27,361 nucleotides of DNA from Pseudomonadota bacterium (lineage in GTDB: Bacteria; Pseudomonadota; Gammaproteobacteria; Burkholderiales; Burkholderiaceae_D): positions 1-27,361 of the forward strand of contig JAEYIG010000132.1 in assembly GCA_023409175.1 (NCBI GenBank). The letters are read 5' to 3'. The translations under genes and the position numbers were made by a program. The notes under the pieces were generated by a model that saw only the letters and a program-made list of their open reading frames with translations, ran no database searches and was not told where the DNA came from. Shown in pieces: positions 1-8,430 of this stretch (positions within the stretch are counted from its first letter, which is position 1; each line of letters starts with the position of its first letter).

Positions 1-32
1 ATCCATTGCAATGTACGATGGAGGAAGCATGA
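1..32 (+). CDS. clpS: ClpS adaptor, C-terminal end only (partial)
   Basis: Reading from base 3, the first bases encode PLQCTMEEA followed by TGA at 30-32. This matches the conserved ClpS C-terminus (E. coli ends PLLCTLEKA), so the window opens inside clpS. ClpS is the N-end-rule adaptor that delivers substrates to the N-domain of ClpA. Its stop overlaps the clpA start as ATGA at 29-32, the usual sign of translational coupling in clpS-clpA operons. Only about ten codons are visible, so the call depends on the C-terminal signature plus the clpA neighbour. Confidence 0.8.
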   Translation, partial: PLQCTMEEA

Positions 33-2344
33 TTGCGCAAGAATTGGAAGTCAGCTTGCATATGGCCTTTGTAGAGGCGCGTCAGGCACGATATGAATTT
101 ATAACTGTTGAGCATTTGCTTTTGGCATTGCTGGACAATCCTTCTGCGTCTGAAGTATTGAAAGCATGCAATGCCGATATTGCCGAACTGAAGAGGATGC
201 TCAGCGATTTTGTGAGCGATAACACGCCGATCGTCCCGGGTACCGCTGAAGTGGATACCCAGCCGACCCTTGGTTTCCAGCGTGTTATCCAGCGGGCGAT
301 CATGCATGTCCAGTCCGCGTCTAACGGGAAGAAAGAAGTGACCGGTGCGAATGTCCTGGTCGCCATTTTCGGCGAAAAGGATTCGCATGCCGTTTACTAC
401 CTGCATCAGCAGGGCGTCACCCGTCTGGATGTGGTCAATTACATCTCCCATGGCGTACGCAAAAACGTTCAGCCCGACTCGCAAAAGCAGGCCGAGGGAG
501 CGGAAGAAATGCAGGGAGAAGCAGGCGTTGCGGGCAAGGATTCGCCGCTGGATCTCTATACCCTGAACCTGAACAAGCAGGCTACAGCAGGAAAAATCGA
601 TCCACTGATCGGCCGGGAAGAGGAAATCGACCGTGTCATTCAGGTGTTGTGCCGCAGGCGCAAAAACAATCCCTTGCTGGTCGGTGAGGCCGGTGTCGGC
701 AAGACAGCGCTTGCTGAGGGGTTGGCATGGCGTATTACGCAGAACTCGGTTCCGGACGTTTTGCATGATGCCGTCGTATATGCGCTCGATATGGGTGCGC
801 TTCTGGCCGGAACGAAATACCGTGGTGACTTCGAACAGCGCCTGAAAGCGGTACTGAAACAGCTGGGAGACAATCCGAATTCGATCCTGTTTATCGACGA
901 AATCCATACCATTATCGGTGCCGGCTCGGCGTCGGGTGGTACGCTGGATGCATCCAACCTGTTGAAACCGGCCTTGTCCGGCGGTCAGCTGAAATGCATC
1001 GGTGCGACGACCTTTACCGAATACCGCGGGGTTTTCGAAAAGGATCACGCACTCGCTCGCCGTTTCCAGAAAATCGATATCAACGAACCGACTGTCGAAC
1101 AGACGGTGCAGATATTGCGTGGCCTGAAATCCCGTTTTGAGGAACACCACAAGGTCAAGTATTCGGTCTCCGCACTGATTTCGGCGGCTGAACTGTCGGC
1201 CCGTTTCATCAACGACCGCCAGTTGCCGGACAAGGCAATCGACGTGATCGACGAAGCCGGTGCCGCGCAGCGCATTTTGCCGAAATCGAAGCAGAAGAAA
1301 ACGATCGGCAAGGCGGAAATCGAAGACATCATTTCGAAGATTGCCCGTATTCCCGCACAATCGGTCAATCAGGATGACCGCAGCAAATTGCAGAATCTGG
1401 ATCGTGACCTGAAAAGTGTGGTTTTCGGTCAGGATGCGGCAATCGACGCGTTGGCTGCCAGTATCAAGATGGCCCGTGCCGGTCTGGGCAAGACCGACAA
1501 GCCGATTGGTGCGTTCCTCTTCTCCGGGCCTACCGGGGTGGGCAAGACCGAAGTGGCGAAACAGCTCGCCTTCACATTGGGAATCGACCTGATCCGCTTC
1601 GACATGTCCGAATACATGGAGCGTCATGCGGTCAGCCGTATGATCGGCGCGCCTCCGGGATACGTCGGTTTCGATCAGGGTGGTTTGCTCACGGAAGCGA
1701 TCACGAAAAAACCGCATGCGGTGTTACTGCTGGATGAAATTGAAAAAGCCCACCCGGACATTTTCAGTATCCTCTTGCAGGTCATGGATCATGGCACATT
1801 GACGGACAATAACGGCCGCAAGGCTGACTTCCGCAATGTCATCATCATCATGACAACGAACGCGGGGGCTGAAAGCCTGCAGAAATCGTCCATCGGTTTC
1901 ACCAACCAGAAGGAAAAAGGTGACGAAATGGTCGATATCAAGCGGATGTTCACGCCTGAATTCAGGAACCGTCTGGATGGCATCATCAGTTTCTCTGCGC
2001 TTAACGAGCAGATCATCCTGCGTGTGGTCGACAAGTTCCTGATGCAACTGGAAGAACAGTTGCACGAGAAGAAAGTCGATGCCATCTTTACCGAAGCCTT
2101 GCGCAAGTACCTGGCGAAAAAAGGCTTCGATCCATTGATGGGTGCCCGTCCGATGTTGCGCCTGATTCAGGACCTGATCCGGAAAGCACTGGCAGACGAA
2201 CTCCTGTTCGGCAAACTGGTGGCCGGTGGTTCCGTCATCGTCGATCTGGACGAGAAGGAAGAAATCAGTCTGGAATTTCCGGAAACCGATGGGATCTCCG
2301 ACAAGTTCCAGTTGCCGGAAAGCAAAGAACTGGAGCTGGATTGA
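29..2344 (+). CDS. clpA: ATP-dependent Clp protease ATP-binding subunit ClpA
   Basis: AAA+ unfoldase that feeds substrates to the ClpP peptidase in the cytoplasm; 771 aa, close to E. coli ClpA (758). The start at 29 follows GGAGG at 20-24 and overlaps the clpS stop. A Clp N-domain occupies about residues 1-145. The first ATPase module has Walker A GEAGVGKT at 219-226 and Walker B ILFIDE at 286-291. The second has Walker A GPTGVGKT at 500-507 and Walker B VLLLDE at 565-570. The ClpP-docking loop is IGF at 622-624, where E. coli ClpA has IGL. No ClpB-type middle coiled-coil domain is seen between the modules, which separates it from ClpB. Two-domain layout, clpS linkage and the IGF loop make the assignment very secure. 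Confidence 0.97.
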   Translation: MIAQELEVSLHMAFVEARQARYEFITVEHLLLALLDNPSASEVLKACNADIAELKRMLSDFVSDNTPIVPGTAEVDTQPTLGFQRVIQRAIMHVQSASNGKKEVTGANVLVAIFGEKDSHAVYYLHQQGVTRLDVVNYISHGVRKNVQPDSQKQAEGAEEMQGEAGVAGKDSPLDLYTLNLNKQATAGKIDPLIGREEEIDRVIQVLCRRRKNNPLLVGEAGVGKTALAEGLAWRITQNSVPDVLHDAVVYALDMGALLAGTKYRGDFEQRLKAVLKQLGDNPNSILFIDEIHTIIGAGSASGGTLDASNLLKPALSGGQLKCIGATTFTEYRGVFEKDHALARRFQKIDINEPTVEQTVQILRGLKSRFEEHHKVKYSVSALISAAELSARFINDRQLPDKAIDVIDEAGAAQRILPKSKQKKTIGKAEIEDIISKIARIPAQSVNQDDRSKLQNLDRDLKSVVFGQDAAIDALAASIKMARAGLGKTDKPIGAFLFSGPTGVGKTEVAKQLAFTLGIDLIRFDMSEYMERHAVSRMIGAPPGYVGFDQGGLLTEAITKKPHAVLLLDEIEKAHPDIFSILLQVMDHGTLTDNNGRKADFRNVIIIMTTNAGAESLQKSSIGFTNQKEKGDEMVDIKRMFTPEFRNRLDGIISFSALNEQIILRVVDKFLMQLEEQLHEKKVDAIFTEALRKYLAKKGFDPLMGARPMLRLIQDLIRKALADELLFGKLVAGGSVIVDLDEKEEISLEFPETDGISDKFQLPESKELELD

Positions 2345-2358
2345 TTGGGTGTCCGTTC

Positions 2359-2391
2359 AAAAAGCCTGCTCTTGATGAGCAGGCTTTTTTT
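2359..2391. terminator. Bidirectional intrinsic terminator between clpA and the 4Fe-4S gene
   Basis: An 11-bp stem (2361-2371 with 2377-2387, AAAGCCTGCTC/GAGCAGGCTTT) with a 5-nt loop is followed by a T-run on the plus strand and has an A-run before it that gives a T-run on the minus strand. It lies 15 bp after the clpA stop and just past the stop of the converging gene, so it can end both transcripts. Confidence 0.9.
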
Positions 2392-2400
2392 ATGGGCAAC

Positions 2401-3822
2401 TCATATCTGAAAATGGATTAGCCAGAGTGTGGAAAGCAGTGTAACCGGCAGGCAATAAACCAGAAACGCAATCAGATTGGCGATAGTGAACTGGCCGACT
2501 ATCGTCTTGAAACCGAGCCAGACTGAAAAAAGTGCCGCGATGCACAGGACAATCGTTTGCAGAATCGAAGCCCACCCGACCTGAAATCCATGGATTTGCC
2601 AGAGCGAAAAGCTGATCTGGCAAAGGCCCAGAAAAATACCGAAGCCTGTAACCGGAATGAGGCAAAGTGCCAATTGTTTCCACTGACCGGTTTTGCCCGT
2701 GAAAAAAGCTGCCGACCATAGCAGCACGGTTACTGCCAAAGCGATGGCGGATCCGGTGAGAAGGATGAACAGCAGGAGATAAAAGGACGAAGGGCCTGAT
2801 GCGATCCACCATGGCAGATTGCTTGCATTCAAATCCTGCTGATGTGAAAGGAACTGAGCGAAATGGACATGAATTCCAGTGCCCCGCCACACAAGAGCGG
2901 CCGTACAAATCCCGATGATTCCCCAGAGAAGCAAAAACGATTCAGAACCGGATATCCTGTTTTCCGAAGCGTCCCGGATTTCTGAAAAAGGCGATCGCAA
3001 TCCCAGTTCGACGGCGTTTCTGTGCCCGATACAGCGGCCACAGGCATGGCATCCGGCCATGCTCTGCATTTGGCTGACATTGATGAGTACAGGGCAGTCG
3101 AGGCGTTCCCGTGGCCCGGCGTATTCCTTCCATTTTTTCCCATCGACCCTGTAATGGACGGGTGAAAATCTGGCCAACAAGCCGAAAATGCCATTGCCGG
3201 GACAAAGGTACATGCACCAGATACGTCTGCCGTTGCCATATAAAAAACCGGTTGCCAGCGCCAGACTGCTCGGAATACCGAGCAGAACGAGAGTGGCCGG
3301 AAAGCTGTCGTATACGCCGATCAGTTGCCCGTACAAGACGGTAGTGACAAGGACAGTGCAGGGCCAGCCTTTCCAGCGAATCCAGCGCGGAATGGAACGT
3401 TTTTTCCCGTGTCGGCTGATGAATTCGGTCATGGTACCGTCTGGACAGAAAAGGCCACACCAGACTCGCCCTGCGAGCATCATGCTTAACATAATCAACG
3501 GCCAGCCGATGCCCCAGAACATAAGGAGGGAAAAGCCTGAAACACGGGCATAAAAGTGTTTTTCAGCCATATTTGCGGAAAACAGGGGCAGCAAAAGAAG
3601 TGAAAAATAAAGAAGGACGACTGCCCACTGGATGAAGGATATGATTTTCTGGTGACGTTTGATGAAAAGGCCAAAGGAGGCCAGCCAGCCTGTAGAGAGC
3701 GTGGTCTCTCCGGAAAAGCAAAGGGATTTGTTTTCAGATAAAACGGGTTGTCTGGCAGGTTTTAAGCTGGCCGTTTTAACCGGTATGGTTTTTCCGAGAG
3801 GGGCGTTTTCAATGTCTTTCAT
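2401..3822 (-). CDS. Membrane-bound 4Fe-4S (polyferredoxin-like) protein
   Basis: 473-aa integral membrane protein related to the NapH/YccM/NosR-type 4Fe-4S family. An N-terminal cytoplasmic stretch of about 55 residues precedes several hydrophobic segments (about 60-82, 97-118, 154-172, 176-196, then four or more after residue 300). Between them lie the family Cys-x3-Cys-Pro motifs (C122/C126 in WCGLFCP and C203/C207 in WCMYLCP). A ferredoxin-like loop follows, with C243-Pro and CHACGRC (C258, C261, C264), and it carries His where a fourth cysteine would often be. Such proteins usually pass electrons to or from membrane redox enzymes; the partner is not visible here. The ATG at 3822 was chosen over a GTG at 3825; neither has a clear Shine-Dalgarno sequence. 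No redox operon surrounds it. Confidence 0.8.
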   Translation of the reverse strand: MKDIENAPLGKTIPVKTASLKPARQPVLSENKSLCFSGETTLSTGWLASFGLFIKRHQKIISFIQWAVVLLYFSLLLLPLFSANMAEKHFYARVSGFSLLMFWGIGWPLIMLSMMLAGRVWCGLFCPDGTMTEFISRHGKKRSIPRWIRWKGWPCTVLVTTVLYGQLIGVYDSFPATLVLLGIPSSLALATGFLYGNGRRIWCMYLCPGNGIFGLLARFSPVHYRVDGKKWKEYAGPRERLDCPVLINVSQMQSMAGCHACGRCIGHRNAVELGLRSPFSEIRDASENRISGSESFLLLWGIIGICTAALVWRGTGIHVHFAQFLSHQQDLNASNLPWWIASGPSSFYLLLFILLTGSAIALAVTVLLWSAAFFTGKTGQWKQLALCLIPVTGFGIFLGLCQISFSLWQIHGFQVGWASILQTIVLCIAALFSVWLGFKTIVGQFTIANLIAFLVYCLPVTLLSTLWLIHFQI

Positions 3823-3961
3823 CACCGCGGTATTTTAAAGCTTCTTGTCCACTGCTTGTATCCGGTGCAATAATGCATCCCGTACCGCTTGACGGCTCTG
3901 GCATTGAAAATGAAGTTGTTGCCAGACCGGATTGTCAAACCGTTTTATGGGGAAATCAATT

Positions 3962-4795
3962 ATGCCTGAACATGTAGTCAGATTGCCGAATGGTATCACG
4001 ATGCCGACAATGGGCCAGGGAACCTGGTTCATGGGAGAATCGTCTTCTGCCAGAAAAGAAGAAATAGCCGCACTGCAGCATGGTATCGATCTGGGACTGA
4101 CTTTGATCGATACGGCTGAAATGTACGCTTCCGGTGGTGCTGAAAAAGTGACTGGCGAAGCGATTGCCGGACGAAGGGAGAAGATTTTCCTGGTCAGCAA
4201 GGTATTGCCGGGAAATGCCAGCCGCAAGGGAACCGTTGCTGCACTTGAACGAAGTCTCCAGAGGTTGAAGACGGATTATCTCGATTTGTATCTGTTGCAC
4301 TGGAGAGGTGGCTATCCATTGTCTGAAACGTTTGAAGCGATGGAATCACTGGTTGATGCCGGAAAGATCCGTGCCTATGGCGTGTCCAATTTCGATCTGG
4401 ATGATATGGAAGAAGCCGCCCAATACGACAACGGCAATATCTGCGTCAATCAGGTTCTGTACAATCTCGCGTCCCGCGGAATCGAATGGGATTTGTTGCC
4501 ATGGCAGAAAAAACGCAATATCCCGGTAATGGCTTATTCTCCGCTTTACCAGACCCGTCTTTTGAAAAGCCCGGGGTTGAAACAGCTTGCGCAAAAACTG
4601 TCCATCACGCCTGCGCAGCTTGCATTGGCCTGGTTATTGCATCAGGGAACCGTGCCGATTCCAAAAACGTCGAGCGTCAGGCGTGTCGAAGAAAACCGCA
4701 AGGCCTGGGATATTACGCTTGACCAGAGCGTCCTTGACGAACTGGACGTCATTTTCCCTCCGCCTGACCACAAAATGCCGCTCGACGTTTTGTAA
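3962..4795 (+). CDS. yeaE: Aldo/keto reductase, YeaE-type
   Basis: 277-aa NAD(P)H-dependent oxidoreductase of the aldo/keto reductase superfamily, cytoplasmic. It resembles E. coli YeaE (284 aa, methylglyoxal reductase) along its length: GQGTWFMGE near the N-terminus, LIDTAEMYASGGAEKV, YLDLYLLHW and SRGIEWDLLPW. The catalytic tetrad is visible as D50, Y55, K80 and H113. The start at 3962 is preceded by GGGGAA at 3949-3954 with a 7-nt spacer; earlier in-frame ATG (3947) and TTG (3932) codons lack this. It diverges from the 4Fe-4S gene and converges on the SRPBCC gene with only 5 bp between stops. The physiological substrate cannot be told from sequence; methylglyoxal or other small aldehydes are the family precedent. 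Confidence 0.85.
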   Translation: MPEHVVRLPNGITMPTMGQGTWFMGESSSARKEEIAALQHGIDLGLTLIDTAEMYASGGAEKVTGEAIAGRREKIFLVSKVLPGNASRKGTVAALERSLQRLKTDYLDLYLLHWRGGYPLSETFEAMESLVDAGKIRAYGVSNFDLDDMEEAAQYDNGNICVNQVLYNLASRGIEWDLLPWQKKRNIPVMAYSPLYQTRLLKSPGLKQLAQKLSITPAQLALAWLLHQGTVPIPKTSSVRRVEENRKAWDITLDQSVLDELDVIFPPPDHKMPLDVL

Positions 4796-4800
4796 TCCAG

Positions 4801-5298
4801 TCAGGACAAGAGCGTTTTATCGTCTTTTACAGGGCCGTTCAGTCGGCCCTGGGCCGCAAACTGGCGAATGAGCCTCATCGAATCGACATCCATTTCCTTA
4901 TAGGCGGAACGCCGGAAATCGTTGTACATCGCTTCAGGACCGTCTTCAAGAGCGGAATCTTCATAGATGAAACGAATGAAAAAACGGTCCGGGAAAGGTT
5001 CGTCAATCGAGATTTCGAGGCGGGATTCCATGATTTCCCCTTGTGCAGGGATATGGAAATTCAGCTTTTCCATCGGCACGAATTCAACTTTGTCGTTCAC
5101 CTTGAACTTGCCGAAGTCCAGAACGCGTGACAGGGAATGGGGCGTTTCCTCGACAATTTCGAATCCGTCCATATGAGGGATGAACAGGGTCGGTTCCTTG
5201 GCTCTCAAAAGCAGGCCATTCCATATTTGCTCGCGATTCAGTACATCGACACGCGGCTCTTCCATGTTGTTAACTTCGATCAGGTGTTCAAATCTCAT
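4801..5298 (-). CDS. SRPBCC-family protein (DUF1857-like)
   Basis: 165-aa soluble protein opening MRFEHLIEVNN, a start typical of the DUF1857/AtaL-like branch of the START/SRPBCC fold, which forms a deep hydrophobic ligand pocket. No catalytic residue can be assigned and the ligand is unknown. It is rich in acidic residues and lacks a signal peptide or membrane segment. The start ATG (5296-5298) has no clear Shine-Dalgarno sequence. It lies 69 bp downstream of fmt on the same strand and may be its last co-transcribed gene. The final 50 bases of the gene contain a perfect GC-rich stem-loop (separate entry). Confidence 0.7.
   Translation of the reverse strand: MRFEHLIEVNNMEEPRVDVLNREQIWNGLLLRAKEPTLFIPHMDGFEIVEETPHSLSRVLDFGKFKVNDKVEFVPMEKLNFHIPAQGEIMESRLEISIDEPFPDRFFIRFIYEDSALEDGPEAMYNDFRRSAYKEMDVDSMRLIRQFAAQGRLNGPVKDDKTLLS
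4830..4851. other. Perfect stem-loop inside the 3' end of the SRPBCC gene
   Basis: CAGGGCCG (4830-4837) and CGGCCCTG (4844-4851) are exact inverted complements around a 6-nt loop. The hairpin sits about 27 bases before the stop of the minus-strand gene and just beyond the stop of the converging reductase. No T-run follows on either strand, so it is not a classical intrinsic terminator. Confidence 0.6.
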
Positions 5299-5367
5299 GA
5301 GCGTTATTGTGGGTTAAAGAATGTTTGATTGGCCAGCAAATGCATCGTTCAGAAAAACAAGATGAAT

Positions 5368-6312
5368 TTATTGGAAGTCGCCTGCGTCAAATGAAAAACC
5401 CTTGATGAATTCCGAAACGGGCAATCGTTTTGCCCCGGGCTTCTGGAGTTCCAGTATGTTGAGTGTCCCGTTTCCGCAAGCGACAAGAATACCGTTTTCA
5501 CTTGCCGACAATACCTTGCCGGCTGGTTCGCTGGAAACCGTATTGCCGATTTCCGCTTTCCATATCTTGATCGGTACATCGTTAAAGTGGGCTATAGAGC
5601 CGGGAAAAGGGTTGAATGCCCGAATTTTATCGTTAATGGATGATGCATCCCGTGAAAAATCCAGATGGGCCTCTTCCTTCAGGATTTTTGCGGCATAGTT
5701 TGCGCCGGCTTCATTTTGAGGAACGGCAACAAGCGTATCCAGTTGGGCAACGGCGGAGACGATCATTCTCCCACCGAGAGCCGCCAGCTGATCATGCAAT
5801 TGGGATGCGTTGACATTCCTGTCGATGGCAATCCTTTCCTGCAGGAGCACAGGACCGGTATCAAGGCCTTCTTCCATCTGCATGATCGAGATGCCGGTTT
5901 CCCTGTCGCCAGCTTCAATGGCACGCTGGATCGGAGCGGCGCCACGCCATCTTGGCAAAAGGGATGCATGAATGTTCAGACAACCGTATTTGGGGATGTC
6001 GAGAAATTCTTTCGGAAGGATCAGGCCATAAGCGACAACGACCATGACGTCAGGAGCAATCTCGCGAATCAGTTGATAAACCCGGCTGGCTTCTTCACCG
6101 TATTTGCCGTTGATTTTCAATGAAACCGGCTGTTCGACAGGAATGCCGTATTCAAGAGCCGTTTTCTTGACAGAAGATGGTTGCAATTTCATACCGCGAC
6201 CGGCAGGCCGGTCCGGTTGGGTCAGCACCAGTTCGATATCGTGACCGCTTTGTTTGAGCGCTTTTAGAGCGTTGCTGGCGAATTCAGGAGTCCCTGCAAA
6301 AACTATTTTCAT
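5368..6312 (-). CDS. fmt: Methionyl-tRNA formyltransferase
   Basis: 314-aa enzyme that transfers a formyl group from 10-formyl-tetrahydrofolate to Met-tRNA(fMet) before translation initiation, in the cytoplasm. An N-terminal Rossmann/formyltransferase domain (about 1-205) carries the catalytic N113, H115 and D151 (in [19 protein letters not shown] and GLDTGPVL). The loop around [11 protein letters not shown] (about 36-46) matches the tRNA-binding region, and a C-terminal OB-like domain follows. The length is that of the E. coli enzyme (315 aa). The start overlaps the def stop by 4 bp (ATGA), a canonical def-fmt operon. Unlike in E. coli, rsmB does not follow; it lies about 10 kb away. Confidence 0.97.
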   Translation of the reverse strand: MKIVFAGTPEFASNALKALKQSGHDIELVLTQPDRPAGRGMKLQPSSVKKTALEYGIPVEQPVSLKINGKYGEEASRVYQLIREIAPDVMVVVAYGLILPKEFLDIPKYGCLNIHASLLPRWRGAAPIQRAIEAGDRETGISIMQMEEGLDTGPVLLQERIAIDRNVNASQLHDQLAALGGRMIVSAVAQLDTLVAVPQNEAGANYAAKILKEEAHLDFSRDASSINDKIRAFNPFPGSIAHFNDVPIKIWKAEIGNTVSSEPAGKVLSASENGILVACGNGTLNILELQKPGAKRLPVSEFIKGFSFDAGDFQ

Positions 6313-6848
6313 TTTTTGCGCCCCGAAGAACCCGAGTTGCCTTTTTTCATTTCACGTTCTTCCTTGAGCAGTTTTTTCTTGATCCGGTTTCGTTTCATCG
6401 GCGAAAGATAATCGACGAAAACAGCGCCTTTCAGATGGTCGATTTCATGCTGGACACAGACTGCCAGCAATCCTTCCGCCTCGATTTCGAATTCCTTGCC
6501 GTCGGCATCCTGGGCGCGAACGCTGACTCTGGCAGGACGTTCGACTTCATCATAAATTCCGGGCAGGGAAAGGCAGCCCTCCTCAAAAGTGGCTTTTTCT
6601 TCGCTGGCTTTGACAATGCGGGGGTTGATGAATACTTTCAGCTCGTTTTTCTGTTCGGAAACATCAATGACAATAAGCTGTTTGTGCACATTGATCTGCG
6701 GGGCTGCCAGACCGACTCCGGGAGCTTCGTACATGGTTTGTGCCATATCGGCAATGAGCGATTTCAGCGAATCGTCGAAATCCGTGACCGGTCTGGAAGG
6801 TTTCAGCAAACGCGGGTCAGGGTAACGCAGGATAGGTAAACGTGCCAT
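6309..6848 (-). CDS. def: Peptide deformylase
   Basis: 179-aa metalloenzyme that removes the formyl group from nascent chains. All three signature motifs are present: GVGLAAPQ (44-51), EGCLSLP with metal ligand C92, and QHEIDHL with H134, E135 and H138. The start at 6848 gives the family N-terminus ([14 protein letters not shown]); the reading frame stays open upstream to about 7214 but that part is not deformylase-like. The C-terminus is a lysine-rich tail (about 155-179) longer than in E. coli Def (169 aa). No strong Shine-Dalgarno sequence is seen. It is the first gene of a def-fmt pair and divergent from dprA. Confidence 0.97.
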   Translation of the reverse strand: MARLPILRYPDPRLLKPSRPVTDFDDSLKSLIADMAQTMYEAPGVGLAAPQINVHKQLIVIDVSEQKNELKVFINPRIVKASEEKATFEEGCLSLPGIYDEVERPARVSVRAQDADGKEFEIEAEGLLAVCVQHEIDHLKGAVFVDYLSPMKRNRIKKKLLKEEREMKKGNSGSSGRKK

Positions 6849-6951
6849 TTGTATCAGTTCAGGAACAATAGTCGTTGATGATAGCTTGCCAGTAACATCA
6901 TTACATTGCAGAATCAGGATTGAAACAGGATGAGGCCATCCGGTTTCCAGC

Positions 6952-6986
6952 AATTGTCCGGTAAGAATTTCGTGCATTGGACAATT
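6952..6986. repeat. Inverted repeat between def and dprA
   Basis: AATTGTCC (6952-6959) and GGACAATT (6979-6986) are perfect 8-bp inverted copies with a 19-bp spacer, so the arm centres lie 27 bp apart. It sits in the 241-bp divergent region, about 100 bp from each start codon, where an operator or transcript hairpin could act. The binding factor is not known. Confidence 0.5.
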
Positions 6987-7089
6987 TGAAAGTTTAACAT
7001 AGCGCCCCGGTTTATGCTTTACGGTACATGTCCCCGATCGTTCTGAATAACAGGTGTTTTTTTCAACGACAGCAGAGAGAAAGTCAACA

Positions 7090-8217
7090 GTGAAAAATTC
7101 GGAAAAGTATGATGAGGAAGAACTGGCCGCCTGGATCAGGCTGCAGATGACTCCGGGAATAGGTATCCTGACAGCGCACAAGATATTGTCGGCGTATGGT
7201 TTGCCGCAAAACATCTTTACGACCCCTTACGAAGAAATCCAGCGGATCGTTTCGCCCAAAATAGCGGAGCTTTTGTTTGCGCCTCCTGATCCCGCCATTG
7301 CAGGGCAGATCGAAAAAACCAGGGAATGGCTTGAAGATCCTGCCAATCTGGTATTGACCCTGTCTGATAACCGGTATCCGAGACAATTGCTGGAAATTCC
7401 GGACCCACCCTTGATGCTGTATGTAAAAGGACGGGTTGAATTGCTGACGGCCCCATCTATTGCCATTGTCGGCAGCAGAAATGCAACAACACAGGGATGT
7501 CTGGATGCGCAAGAGTTCGCGCATTCCTTAAGTGATACCGGTTTGACGATTGTGTCCGGTCTGGCGATGGGAATTGATACGGCCGCTCATGAAGGGGGAC
7601 TGAAAGGGCGTGGTTCGACGGTCGCTGTCATCGGAACCGGAGCCGATATTGTTTATCCAGCCAGAAATCGGGAACTTGCCCACCGGATTGGGGAAGAAGG
7701 TTGCATCGTCAGCGAATTTCCACTCGGTACCGGCCCACTGGCTTCCAATTTCCCAAGACGTAACCGGGTAATCAGCGGATTGTCGGGCGGCATTCTGGTA
7801 GTGGAGGCGGCAGCCCGTTCCGGTTCACTGATTACGGCAAAAACGGCTATTGATCAGGGGCGCGATGTTTTTGCCATTCCGGGCTCCATCCATTCTCCCC
7901 TTTCGAGGGGATGCCACGAACTGATCCGGCAGGGCGCAAAACTGGTTGAGTCATCTCAAGACATTCTCGAAGAACTGAAACATTTCAGGGATATCGTCGT
8001 CAATCAGGCGTCGGCCGAAAAGGAAGAAGAGGATTTTTCTGACGAACAAAAAGTCATTCTCGCCCAAATGGGGTATGATCCGGTCGATGCCGATTCATTA
8101 AGTGAGCGATGTGATATGGATGCCGCTTCCTTAAGTGTCGAATTGCTGAATCTGGAACTGTCCGGAAATGTGGAAAGCCTGCCAGGCGGTTTTTATCGTC
8201 GCCTGGTTGTCGCCTGA
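7090..8217 (+). CDS. dprA: DNA-processing protein DprA (Smf)
   Basis: 375-aa protein that binds incoming single-stranded DNA during natural transformation and loads RecA. An N-terminal helix-hairpin-helix-like region (about 10-60) is followed by the Rossmann-like DprA core with [13 protein letters not shown] (124-136), [12 protein letters not shown] (156-167), and conserved [13 protein letters not shown] and VVEA stretches. A C-terminal winged-helix-like domain spans about 325-375. The GTG at 7090 is chosen because the protein then opens just before the conserved fold and follows a purine-rich GAGAGA stretch; an in-frame GTG at 7054 would add 12 residues. Divergent from def. The gene smg (DUF494), often found just downstream in relatives, is not present. 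Confidence 0.95.
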   Translation: MKNSEKYDEEELAAWIRLQMTPGIGILTAHKILSAYGLPQNIFTTPYEEIQRIVSPKIAELLFAPPDPAIAGQIEKTREWLEDPANLVLTLSDNRYPRQLLEIPDPPLMLYVKGRVELLTAPSIAIVGSRNATTQGCLDAQEFAHSLSDTGLTIVSGLAMGIDTAAHEGGLKGRGSTVAVIGTGADIVYPARNRELAHRIGEEGCIVSEFPLGTGPLASNFPRRNRVISGLSGGILVVEAAARSGSLITAKTAIDQGRDVFAIPGSIHSPLSRGCHELIRQGAKLVESSQDILEELKHFRDIVVNQASAEKEEEDFSDEQKVILAQMGYDPVDADSLSERCDMDAASLSVELLNLELSGNVESLPGGFYRRLVVA

Positions 8218-8276
8218 TTCATGACCATTTTGTTTTCAGCCGTATCAGCGGGATTTTTTGTGGGAATTGTTGGAAA

Positions 8277-8302
8277 AAAAGGAAAATAAGGGTTTTCTTT
8301 TT
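8277..8302 (+). terminator. Possible weak terminator hairpin after dprA
   Basis: An AT-rich hairpin pairs 8277-8286 with 8293-8302 (10 bp including one G-T) around a 6-nt loop; the 3' arm itself is T-rich. It lies 60 bp after the dprA stop, in the 213-bp gap before topB. The stem has a single G-C pair, so termination would be inefficient at best. No small gene is recognisable in this gap. Confidence 0.3.
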
Positions 8303-8430
8303 GGACATTGAATCGTTTGCTTGCAGTTTGCAGCGTTCTCCCATTATCATTTCCCGCTTTATACCACGCTGATTTTTGACGTGACCGGATTTTATCGCTG
8401 AATTAGTCAGAGCTATTTATACCGTTTTAT

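Noticed and set aside
6849..7214. Upstream extension of the def frame by 122 codons
   Set aside because: Not deformylase-like, overlaps the dprA start region on the other strand, and the family N-terminus begins at 6848.
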